Both the position numbers and the translations under genes were made by a program. Positions 1 through 6,054 of a DNA stretch of 9,655 nucleotides are shown piece by piece (the first letter of the stretch is position 1; every line of letters starts with the position of its first letter). The stretch is from Ramlibacter sp. (lineage in GTDB: Bacteria > Pseudomonadota > Gammaproteobacteria > Burkholderiales > Burkholderiaceae_C). The stretch is from positions 1-9,655 of the forward strand of contig JAJNBO010000057.1 of assembly GCA_021156245.1 (NCBI GenBank). The letters are read 5' to 3'. The notes under the pieces were generated by a model. The model was not told the DNA's origin, made no database searches, and saw only the letters and a program-made list of their open reading frames with translations.

Positions 1-11
1 TGCGGGCTGCT

Positions 12-23
12 AGCATGCATGCT
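12..23. other. 12-bp perfect palindrome upstream of the first gene
   Basis: The bases AGCATGCATGCT read the same on both strands. They lie 36 bases before the start chosen for the dioxygenase gene, in the only upstream sequence visible. The site could be a protein-binding site or chance. No promoter hexamers of good quality are visible beside it. Confidence 0.25.
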
Positions 24-59
24 GGTCAGGGACGCACGGCCGGCAGGAGGGGCCTTGCC

Positions 60-992
60 ATGGAACTGGGGGCGGCACTGCGCTCAATCTTCATCGTCTT
101 CACCAACGAGAAGAATTTCGCGCACAGGGTCATCGGCAGCCGCAGGCTCAATCGCCTGGGCCTCCACCTGTTGCGCATCGTGCTTTCGGACGCCCTCTAC
201 CTGCTCCGCACGCTGCCTTTCGCCTGGCTCCACCCGGTGCTGTGGTTCCGGTTCGTGCGTGACGGCTTCGTCGTGATCGAGAATTTCCTGCCGGCGGCCG
301 ACGCCGATGCCGTCCGCAGCGAGTACGACGCCGCCTCGCGCACCTACTGGGCCGCCAATCCGCTGGAACGCATCGGCGAGCGTGGGTTCGGCCCCAAGCA
401 CCTGCGCCGTGGCGGATTCGATCGCTACGACGGCGACAGCGCCAACCGCTTCATCGACATTCCGCCGGGCGGAGCGATCCGGCGTGCCTTCTGCAGCACC
501 TGGCGGATGAGTTCCCTGTGCCTGGCGCTGTTCGGGACCCTCAATCGCTTTCGCAAGCACAGCATCTACGAGCTGGTGCATGGGGACGAGGCGCTGAACC
601 CCGACGTCCAGCGCGAGCTGCACAAGGACACCTTCCACCACACGTTCAAGACCTGGTACTACCTCGACGACGTGACCGCCGCGCACGGCCCGACGCAAGT
701 GGTGGCGGGCAGCCACCGGACGTCTTTGCGCAGGCTGCACTGGGAATACATGCGCAGCCTGGCCGCGGTGGACGACGCCGGCCATGGCAACGGCGGATCG
801 TTCCGCATCGACGACGCGGAGCTGCCGTCGCTCGGCCTGCCACCCCCGCAGGAGGTGCTCTGCCGCAGCAACAGCCTCGTGGTCGTCAACACCAAGGCGT
901 TCCACCGGAGGGGCGACGCGCCGCGGGACACCGTGCGGCGCAGCCTGTACGCCAACTTCCGGCCCTGGGCGTTTGCTCCGGTGGTGCACTAG
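60..992 (+). CDS. Phytanoyl-CoA dioxygenase (PhyH) family Fe(II)/2-oxoglutarate oxygenase
   Basis: The protein has 310 residues. The ATG at 60 is chosen because AGGAGG lies nine bases before it (45-50); an in-frame ATG at 15 has no such site. The family uses Fe(II), O2 and 2-oxoglutarate to hydroxylate small molecules, often lipids, acids or ectoine-like compounds. Residues 68-77 (DGFVVIENFL) match the usual opening strand of PhyH proteins. The iron-binding HxD is H188-K-D190, inside RELHKDTFHHTFKTWYYLDD. The distal histidine is probably H282 in NTKAFHRRGDAP, and R293 or R294 is the likely 2-oxoglutarate arginine. Residues 35-65 are unusually hydrophobic and may be a membrane-associating helix or an N-terminal extension. 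The substrate cannot be read from the sequence. Downstream lies a 193-base gap, so the gene is probably not part of the electron-transfer cluster that follows. Confidence 0.85.
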   Translation: MELGAALRSIFIVFTNEKNFAHRVIGSRRLNRLGLHLLRIVLSDALYLLRTLPFAWLHPVLWFRFVRDGFVVIENFLPAADADAVRSEYDAASRTYWAANPLERIGERGFGPKHLRRGGFDRYDGDSANRFIDIPPGGAIRRAFCSTWRMSSLCLALFGTLNRFRKHSIYELVHGDEALNPDVQRELHKDTFHHTFKTWYYLDDVTAAHGPTQVVAGSHRTSLRRLHWEYMRSLAAVDDAGHGNGGSFRIDDAELPSLGLPPPQEVLCRSNSLVVVNTKAFHRRGDAPRDTVRRSLYANFRPWAFAPVVH

Positions 993-1132
993 CGCTTAGG
1001 GCAAATCCCTCCACAGTGTTGCGGGGCTGCGTGCCGTTCGGGGCCCCAGGAGTGCCGGTCATCCGTCCGGAGTCCCGCGCAACGCTACTAACTCACGGCC
1101 GCGCCATGTCCGCGCCTGGACCGTCTGGTGCT

Positions 1133-1181
1133 TTGGTTCCAAGGTGGTTACAAATCGTTTCACCGAAACCAATTTGGTATC
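1133..1181. promoter_or_regulatory. Paired TTGG/CCAA dyads upstream of the hemerythrin-like gene (candidate operator)
   Basis: Two dyads lie in the 193-base gap just before the cluster. One is TTGG-TT-CCAA at 1133-1142. The other is ACCAA-T-TTGGT at 1168-1178, which extends to 17 bases (1165-1181) with a single mismatched pair. They share the same TTGG/CCAA half-sites and their centres are about 35 bases apart. The second ends five bases before the ATG at 1186, so a bound protein or an RNA hairpin there could control initiation. The rest of the gap (993-1132) shows no convincing terminator or promoter hexamers. I do not recognise the motif as an FNR, NsrR or Fur box. Confidence 0.35.
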
Positions 1182-1185
1182 CATC

Positions 1186-1593
1186 ATGGGCTACACCGAC
1201 AAGTTCAGGGCGCAGCACGACGACATCCTCGGGGTGGCCGGCGACATCACTGCGCAACTCAAGGCGAACGGGGACCCCGCCGCCTTGCGCAAGCTGCTGT
1301 CCAACCTGGCGGGGAAGGTCAACTTCCACCTCGCCATGGAAGACGAGGCCTTGTATCCGCGGTTGATGAGCGGCGGCACCGCAGCGGTCAAGACCAAGGC
1401 GACCCGGTTCAAGGACGAGATGGGCGGCCTGGGCCGCGTCTTCACCGAGTACAACAACAAGTGGCAGACCAGCGCCATCCGGGCGGACTTCGCCGGCTTT
1501 GCCGACGAGACCCGCAAGGTGTTCGGCGCGCTCGCCAAGCGCATCGAGCGGGAGAACAACGAGCTCTACCCGCTGGCCGACAAGGTCGATTGA
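1186..1593 (+). CDS. Hemerythrin-like (HHE) four-helix protein with a reduced ligand set
   Basis: The protein has 135 residues, the usual size for a single hemerythrin-like domain, and no signal peptide, so it is probably cytoplasmic. Family members bind a di-iron centre and handle O2, nitric oxide or iron. The recognisable motifs are AQHDDI (H11), HLAMEDEALYP (H48, E52, E54) and ERENNELYPLAD (E123, E126). H11 and H48 are its only histidines. Canonical hemerythrins have five histidines plus carboxylates, and here R119 stands where the His of the last helix motif is usual. Metal binding therefore may differ or be lost. The ATG at 1186 is preferred because it directly precedes the domain. It lacks a clear ribosome site, and GTG at 1144 is an in-frame alternative. 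It ends 16 bases before the reductase gene, so the two are probably co-transcribed. Confidence 0.8.
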   Translation: MGYTDKFRAQHDDILGVAGDITAQLKANGDPAALRKLLSNLAGKVNFHLAMEDEALYPRLMSGGTAAVKTKATRFKDEMGGLGRVFTEYNNKWQTSAIRADFAGFADETRKVFGALAKRIERENNELYPLADKVD

Positions 1594-1609
1594 GCCGCCG
1601 GCGCTGGTC

Positions 1610-3208
1610 GTGAAAGCCCGCACGGACCTGGTGATTCCCGTCCGCGACGCGTACGCGCGTCCGGCGGTCGCCTGCCTGTGCGCGAACGTCACCCACGCCG
1701 ACCTGGCGGACGCGATCGCATCGGATCCGGAGGCCACGCTGGAATCGCTGGGCGCGACGCTCGGCTGCGGCGTGCAGTGCGGCAGCTGCATCCCCGCCAT
1801 CCGCGAGGCCCTGGGCCAGGTCGCCTGGTTTGCGGCGCGCGTCGCCATCCAGCCCATCACCACCGCAAGCGAACTCAATGGCGCCGAGCGGCTGATCTAC
1901 CGGGTGGAGCTTTCGCTCGAGGAGGGGCCGCCGTACCCCGTGGTGCAACCCGGCCAGCACGTGGTGCTGCGCGCCGAGGACGACGAAGGCGTCATCGAAC
2001 GGACCTACACCGTGGTGTCCCAGGACGTCGCCGGCCGCCGGCTCACGGTGGCGATCCGCCGCAAGCCGGAAGGGCGCTTCACGCCCTGGCTGCTGCGCGA
2101 CGACACGGCCGAGCGTCGCATCGAGGTGTCCGTGCCCGGCGGCCCGGGACTGGGCACGGCGGGCTACCGGTCCGCCGTCTTCTTCGCGGCGGGAGTGGGC
2201 GTGACGCCCGCGGTGGCGATGGCCAGCGCGCTGGGCAATTCCGCGACGATGCACCTGGACTACAGCGTGACCAGCGCCGAGGACGCCGCTTTCCTGCCGC
2301 GCTTCGACAACCGCTGCAAGGAGCGCTCCGGCTTTTCGTACACGCTGCGCGAGACCTCGGTGGAGGGAACCATCCGCCAGAAGGAAGTGCGCGCGCTGGC
2401 CGAGCGCTTCCCGGCCGCCAAGTTCTTCATCTGCGGCCCGCAAGGCTATGTCGATTTCGTGCTGCGCGCCCTGCGCAAGTCGGGCGTGGAGCGCCAGCGC
2501 ATCCACGTCGAGCTGTTCGCGCTGTCGGCGCAGAAAGCCCCGTCGCGTTCCTTCCGCTTCAAGGCCTATGTCGCCGGCGCGCTGCTGATGCTGCTGCCGC
2601 TGCTGGTGCTGTTGCCGGGGCTGCAGGAAATGCGTCCGCATGGACATCCGAACGTGGGCCACGAGCAGCTCAAGTGCGTGGCCTGCCATGCCGAGACCCC
2701 GGCCACGCTACGGCAGACGCTGCAGGCCAAGGTGAAGCACACGATCGGATTGCGCGAGACGGGGGCGGTGTTCGGCATGCAGGCGGTGACCACCGCCACC
2801 TGCACCCAGTGCCACGCCAACCCGGGCGACCGCCACGCGCCGCACCGCTTCCTGGAGCCGCGCTTCGAGAAGGCGCGCGCGGAGACGGGCGCCCAGCAAT
2901 GCGTCAGCTGCCACCGCGAGCACTCCGGCGTGCGCATCACCGCGGCCAACACCGGCTACTGCGTGAGCTGCCATGCGGACATGAAGGTGAAGGACGACAA
3001 GACCTCGCCCACGCATGACGTCCTGGTGCGCGAGAAGCGCTGGGACACCTGCCTGCAATGCCACGACTACCACGGCAACCACAAGTGGCGCGCCCCGCTG
3101 CGGCTGGTGGATGCGACCACGGTGGACGTCCTCGAGAAATACATGAAGACCGGGCCGTCGCCCTTCGGCAGCCCCGTGATCAAGGCGAAACAGGAGCTCG
3201 TCCAGTGA
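1610..3208 (+). CDS. Fusion: BFD [2Fe-2S] domain + FAD/NAD(P)H reductase + membrane anchor + pentaheme cytochrome c
   Basis: With GTG at 1610 as start the protein has 532 residues. This start is the best available but lacks a strong ribosome site; GTG at 1631 is an alternative. Residues 20-68 are a BFD-type [2Fe-2S] domain with C22-x-C24 and C57-x2-C60, plus an extra C53. Residues about 92-305 are a ferredoxin-reductase/flavohemoglobin-type module: RTYT (131-134) for FAD, GVGVTP (195-200) and CGP (275-277) for the nicotinamide nucleotide, and a closing ELF (301-303). Residues about 320-339 form one hydrophobic helix. It is preceded by R313, R316 and K318, so the N-terminal half should be cytoplasmic. 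The C-terminal half has five CXXCH heme sites starting at residues 356, 398, 431, 451 and 481, with spare histidines for bis-His ligation, and should be periplasmic. The single helix has no visible heme of its own, so electrons need another route across the membrane; the protein encoded at 4050-4595 is the obvious one. Confidence 0.85.
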   Translation: MKARTDLVIPVRDAYARPAVACLCANVTHADLADAIASDPEATLESLGATLGCGVQCGSCIPAIREALGQVAWFAARVAIQPITTASELNGAERLIYRVELSLEEGPPYPVVQPGQHVVLRAEDDEGVIERTYTVVSQDVAGRRLTVAIRRKPEGRFTPWLLRDDTAERRIEVSVPGGPGLGTAGYRSAVFFAAGVGVTPAVAMASALGNSATMHLDYSVTSAEDAAFLPRFDNRCKERSGFSYTLRETSVEGTIRQKEVRALAERFPAAKFFICGPQGYVDFVLRALRKSGVERQRIHVELFALSAQKAPSRSFRFKAYVAGALLMLLPLLVLLPGLQEMRPHGHPNVGHEQLKCVACHAETPATLRQTLQAKVKHTIGLRETGAVFGMQAVTTATCTQCHANPGDRHAPHRFLEPRFEKARAETGAQQCVSCHREHSGVRITAANTGYCVSCHADMKVKDDKTSPTHDVLVREKRWDTCLQCHDYHGNHKWRAPLRLVDATTVDVLEKYMKTGPSPFGSPVIKAKQELVQ

Positions 3209-4053
3209 AGTTCAGCGCCCCCCTCGCTGCCGGCGTCGCCGCCTTCGTGCTGGCGGCCATCTACCTGTTCGTGTCGGCCCCGGCGGAACTGCCGGACGGC
3301 CGGCGCGGCGGCAAGATGGTGCCCGCCGAGACGGCGCTGGCGCTGCTCGATGCGGAGAGCGCCTCCATCCGCGCGATGTACACGCGCGAAATCGTCGGCG
3401 AGGGCGGCAAGCATGGGCTGGCGTTCCGCGAAGACTGGAAGAAGGAGGAGGTGAAGGCCGGTCCGCTGCCCGCGCTGCTGCTGCGCGAAACCTCCGCCCG
3501 CCTGCAGATGCGCGTGCCCGAGCTCGGGCTGTTCCTGGGTTCCGACTATCCGCTGGTCAAGGAGAACCTGTTCACGGGGCAGCAGGCCGTCCACTACCAG
3601 GAAGTCAAGAAGACGCTGCAGCCGAAGTTCTATTTCGACGCGGCGCAGGGCCGCACCACCGCCATGTTCCCCGACCGCGCCAGCGCCAAGGCCTGCGTGA
3701 CCTGCCACAACGAGCATCCCAACACGCCGAAGAAGGACTGGGTGATGGACGAGCCGATGGGCGCCACGACCTGGTCGTACGCGGGCAAGCAGGTTCCTTC
3801 CGAAACGATGCTGCGGATGATCGCGCAGCTGCGGTCGTCGGCGGTGGACGCGTACGGCTCCTACCTGCAGAAGGTGTCGAAATTCGAAGGAGGCGCGCGG
3901 CCGATCGTGGGTGACAAGTGGCCGCGCGAGGGCAACTACCTGCCCGACGTGGAGACCTTCCGCAAGGCCGTCGAGACGACGAACTCCACGCGCACGCTCA
4001 ACGGCGTGCTGGCGGCCCTCTCCGCCGCGCCGGCCGGCGAGGTGAAGAGATGA
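3205..4053 (+). CDS. DUF3365 (Tll0287-like) membrane-anchored monoheme cytochrome c
   Basis: The protein has 282 residues. The GTG start overlaps the previous stop (GTGA) and has CAGGAG eight bases upstream at 3191-3196, which fixes it well and implies translational coupling. Residues about 7-23 are a hydrophobic anchor or signal, which places the rest in the periplasm. The body matches the DUF3365 family of PAS-like single-heme domains: GLFLGSDYP, then FYFD, TAMFPD, and the heme site C164-V-T-C-H168 followed by NEHP and a KKDW...MGATTW stretch. The family occurs alone or as a sensory module in signalling proteins, and its role is generally unresolved. Here it has no kinase or cyclase domain, so it is more likely an electron-transfer or small-ligand-binding partner of the pentaheme protein than a stand-alone sensor. 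That role is inferred from position. Confidence 0.78.
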   Translation: MKFSAPLAAGVAAFVLAAIYLFVSAPAELPDGRRGGKMVPAETALALLDAESASIRAMYTREIVGEGGKHGLAFREDWKKEEVKAGPLPALLLRETSARLQMRVPELGLFLGSDYPLVKENLFTGQQAVHYQEVKKTLQPKFYFDAAQGRTTAMFPDRASAKACVTCHNEHPNTPKKDWVMDEPMGATTWSYAGKQVPSETMLRMIAQLRSSAVDAYGSYLQKVSKFEGGARPIVGDKWPREGNYLPDVETFRKAVETTNSTRTLNGVLAALSAAPAGEVKR

Positions 4054-4595
4054 GCGCCGTCCTCCTGCCGGGCGGCGCCGTTGCGGCGCGGCGCGTGACG
4101 GCGCGGCGGGTGCGCCGCCCCATCGCATGGCTGCCGCTGTTCGTGCTGCTCGTCGTCGTGCTGCTGGAAGCGGCGGCCCTGTTCCGGCCGCAGGCGCTGC
4201 AGCTGCATCCGCTGCAGGCTTCCGTGGGCTTCAAGCAGGTGTCGGGCTACTCCATGCTCGCGCTCATGGCCTTCGCCATGTCGTTCGGCTGGCTGCGGCG
4301 CCGGCCTTCGCTCGCGGCGCACCAGGCCCGCCTGAAGGAGGCCCACCTCGTGTCCGGATTGCTGATCCTGGCCTTGCTGGCGCTCCACCTCGTGCATGTT
4401 CCGCTGGGCTACCTGTCGTTCGTGTTCCACGGCATGGCCGTCGCGATCGCGGCCGGGGCGGTGCGCGCGGCGATGGGGCCGCGGCTCGGTCCGAAGGGCT
4501 GCATCGTGCTGCTGGCCGTGCACATCGGGCTGTCGTGCGTGGTCATCGCGGCCGGGCTGGTGCACGTCTACCTCGTCTACGCGTACACGTCCTAG
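4050..4595 (+). CDS. Five-helix membrane protein with two 14-spaced His pairs (ferric-reductase/NOX-like heme b protein)
   Basis: The protein has 181 residues. The ATG overlaps the preceding stop (ATGA), indicating coupling. Hydrophobic helices lie at about 25-45, 64-82, 99-121, 122-138 and 151-179. Arginine-rich segments (14-23, 83-94) and the 139-149 loop (R139, R145, K149) alternate so that the N-terminus and the 2-3 and 4-5 loops are cytoplasmic. Helices 3 and 5 then run in the same direction. H99 and H113 lie in helix 3, and H158 and H172 in helix 5, both pairs exactly 14 residues apart. This spacing is known from diheme b membrane cytochromes such as NOX and ferric reductases, where His on helices 3 and 5 hold two stacked hemes. 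No dehydrogenase domain is attached; the reductase fusion encoded two genes earlier could supply it. H53, H91, H116 and H127 are other histidines. Family membership is inferred from geometry, not clear sequence identity. A cytochrome b561-like fold is the alternative. Confidence 0.68.
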   Translation: MSAVLLPGGAVAARRVTARRVRRPIAWLPLFVLLVVVLLEAAALFRPQALQLHPLQASVGFKQVSGYSMLALMAFAMSFGWLRRRPSLAAHQARLKEAHLVSGLLILALLALHLVHVPLGYLSFVFHGMAVAIAAGAVRAAMGPRLGPKGCIVLLAVHIGLSCVVIAAGLVHVYLVYAYTS

Positions 4596-4633
4596 GCCGC
4601 GCACGCCCGCTGCAAAACTGCTAGGGTGCGGGC

Positions 4634-6013
4634 ATGTCCACCCGCATCGAACACGACACTTTTGGCCCCATCCAGGTTCCCGCGGACCGGCTGTGGGGCG
4701 CGCAGACGCAGCGATCGCTGCAGAACTTCGACATCTCCGGGGAGCGGCAGCCGCGCGAGATCATCCGCGCGCTGGTGCAGATCAAGCGCTCCTCCGCCGT
4801 CGTCAACCATCTGCTCGGGCTGCTCGACCAGCAGAAAGCGGCGGCCATCGTTGCGGCCGCCGACGAGGTGCTGCAAGGCCAGCACGCGGACGAGTTCCCG
4901 CTGGTGGTGTGGCAGACCGGCTCCGGCACGCAGACCAACATGAACGTCAACGAGGTGCTCGCCAACCGCGCGAGCGAGCTGCTGGGTGGCACGCGGGGGG
5001 AGGGCCGCAAGGTGCACCCCAACGACGACGTCAACAAGAGCCAGTCCTCCAACGACGTCTATCCGACCGCGATGCACCTGGCCGCGGTGGATGCCATCCG
5101 CAACCGCCTCATGCCATCGCTCGCCCGGCTGAAGGACACGCTGGCGGCCAAGGCCGACGCCTTCCGCGACATCGTGAAGATCGGCCGCACGCACCTGCAG
5201 GACGCCACGCCGCTGACGCTGGGGCAGGAGTTCTCCGGCTACGTCGCGCAGCTCGAACAGGCTGACCGGCACCTGCACGGCGCGCTGCCGCACCTGTGCG
5301 AGCTGGCGCTGGGCGGCACCGCGGTCGGCACGGGACTGAACGCGCCGAAGGGCTACGCGGAGCAGGTGGCCGCGGAACTCGCGCGCCTGACCGGGCTGCC
5401 CCTCGTGACGGCGAACAACAAGTTCGAGGTGATGGCGGCGGCCGACGCGCTGGTGCATGCCCACGGCGCGCTGAAGACGCTGGCCGCCAGCCTGATGAAG
5501 ATCGCGAACGACGTGCGCTGGCTGGCGAGCGGCCCGCGCAGCGGCATCGGGGAGATCAGCATCCCCGAGAACGAGCCGGGCTCGTCCATCATGCCCGGCA
5601 AGGTGAACCCCACGCAGAGCGAAGCGATGACGATGCTGTGCTGCCAGGTGTTCGGCAACGACGTCGCCATCAACTTTGGCGGCGCCTCCGGCAACTTCGA
5701 GCTGAACGTGTTCCGGCCGATGATCGCGCACAACTTCCAGCAAAGCGTGCGCCTGCTGGCCGATGGCATGCGCAGCTTCAACGACCATTGCGCGGCGGGC
5801 ATCGAGCCCAATCGCGAACGCATCACCGAGCTGGTGGACCGGTCGCTGATGCTGGTGACCGCGCTCAACCCCCACATCGGCTACGACAAGGCCGCGGCGA
5901 TCGCCAAGAAGGCGCACAAGGAGGGCACCAGCCTGCGTGAAGCGGCCGTCGCCTCGGGGCACCTGACGGCCGAGCAGTTCGACCAATGGGTGCGGCCGGA
6001 GAAGATGGTCTAG
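4634..6013 (+). CDS. fumC: Fumarate hydratase class II
   Basis: This is a full-length 459-residue class II fumarase, the iron-independent homotetramer that interconverts fumarate and L-malate in the cytoplasm as part of the TCA cycle. Visible signatures are [38 protein letters not shown] with H187, and the superfamily signature [11 protein letters not shown] at 316-326 with the catalytic serine loop S317-S318. Aspartase and argininosuccinate lyase share the last motif, but the [10 protein letters not shown] and HPNDDVN segments and the length point to fumarase. The ATG is preceded by AGGGT (4623-4627), a plausible ribosome site. Only 38 bases separate it from the membrane-cytochrome gene upstream and no terminator hairpin is visible there, so read-through from the electron-transfer cluster is possible. 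A TGCTAGGGT at 4619-4627 could instead serve as a weak extended -10. A functional link to the cluster is not required. Confidence 0.95.
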   Translation: MSTRIEHDTFGPIQVPADRLWGAQTQRSLQNFDISGERQPREIIRALVQIKRSSAVVNHLLGLLDQQKAAAIVAAADEVLQGQHADEFPLVVWQTGSGTQTNMNVNEVLANRASELLGGTRGEGRKVHPNDDVNKSQSSNDVYPTAMHLAAVDAIRNRLMPSLARLKDTLAAKADAFRDIVKIGRTHLQDATPLTLGQEFSGYVAQLEQADRHLHGALPHLCELALGGTAVGTGLNAPKGYAEQVAAELARLTGLPLVTANNKFEVMAAADALVHAHGALKTLAASLMKIANDVRWLASGPRSGIGEISIPENEPGSSIMPGKVNPTQSEAMTMLCCQVFGNDVAINFGGASGNFELNVFRPMIAHNFQQSVRLLADGMRSFNDHCAAGIEPNRERITELVDRSLMLVTALNPHIGYDKAAAIAKKAHKEGTSLREAAVASGHLTAEQFDQWVRPEKMV

Positions 6014-6023
6014 GGAGCCCTGG

Positions 6024-6043
6024 ATTCCCGCCTTCGCGGGAAT
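6024..6043. repeat. REP-like ATTCCCGC/GCGGGAAT hairpin between convergent genes
   Basis: Perfect 8-base arms, ATTCCCGC (6024-6031) and GCGGGAAT (6036-6043), enclose a CTTC loop, followed by GACA. The ATTCCC...GGGAAT core is a familiar dispersed extragenic repeat in beta- and gammaproteobacteria, often seen as VIPAKAGIQ when translated by mistake. It lies 11 bases after the fumC stop and 11 bases before the end of the convergent UPF0114 gene. It could therefore end transcription from both sides, although there is no T-run. Only one copy is visible in this window. Confidence 0.7.
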
Positions 6044-6054
6044 GACAGGTTCTC

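Noticed and set aside
84..989. A 301-codon open frame antisense to the PhyH-family gene
   Set aside because: Its composition is that of a shadow frame (runs of R, V, H, Q, A) with no motifs, while the plus strand encodes a coherent dioxygenase with HxD and a good ribosome site.
1144..1185. GTG start giving 14 more residues on the hemerythrin-like protein
   Set aside because: The added residues (VTNRFTETNLVSI region) look unlike the domain, lack a ribosome site, and overlap the TTGG/CCAA dyads. It is kept only as an alternative.
1499..1609. Upstream extension of the reductase fusion into the hemerythrin-like gene
   Set aside because: The frame is open but overlaps the hemerythrin-like coding region, its translation is low-complexity Ser/Arg/Thr, and the BFD homology begins only after about residue 18 from the GTG at 1610.
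1442..2689. A 415-codon minus-strand open frame over the reductase fusion
   Set aside because: It has no domain signature, while the plus frame carries unmistakable FAD, NAD(P), [2Fe-2S] and heme motifs throughout.
4610..4627. Strong sigma70 promoter for fumC
   Set aside because: TGCTAGGGT resembles an extended -10, but the hexamer 17 bases upstream is not -35-like and the AGGGT part is better explained as a ribosome site.
6021..6048. Possible CRISPR repeat unit
   Set aside because: There is a single hairpin copy with no second repeat or spacer, and the sequence matches a dispersed REP-like element instead.
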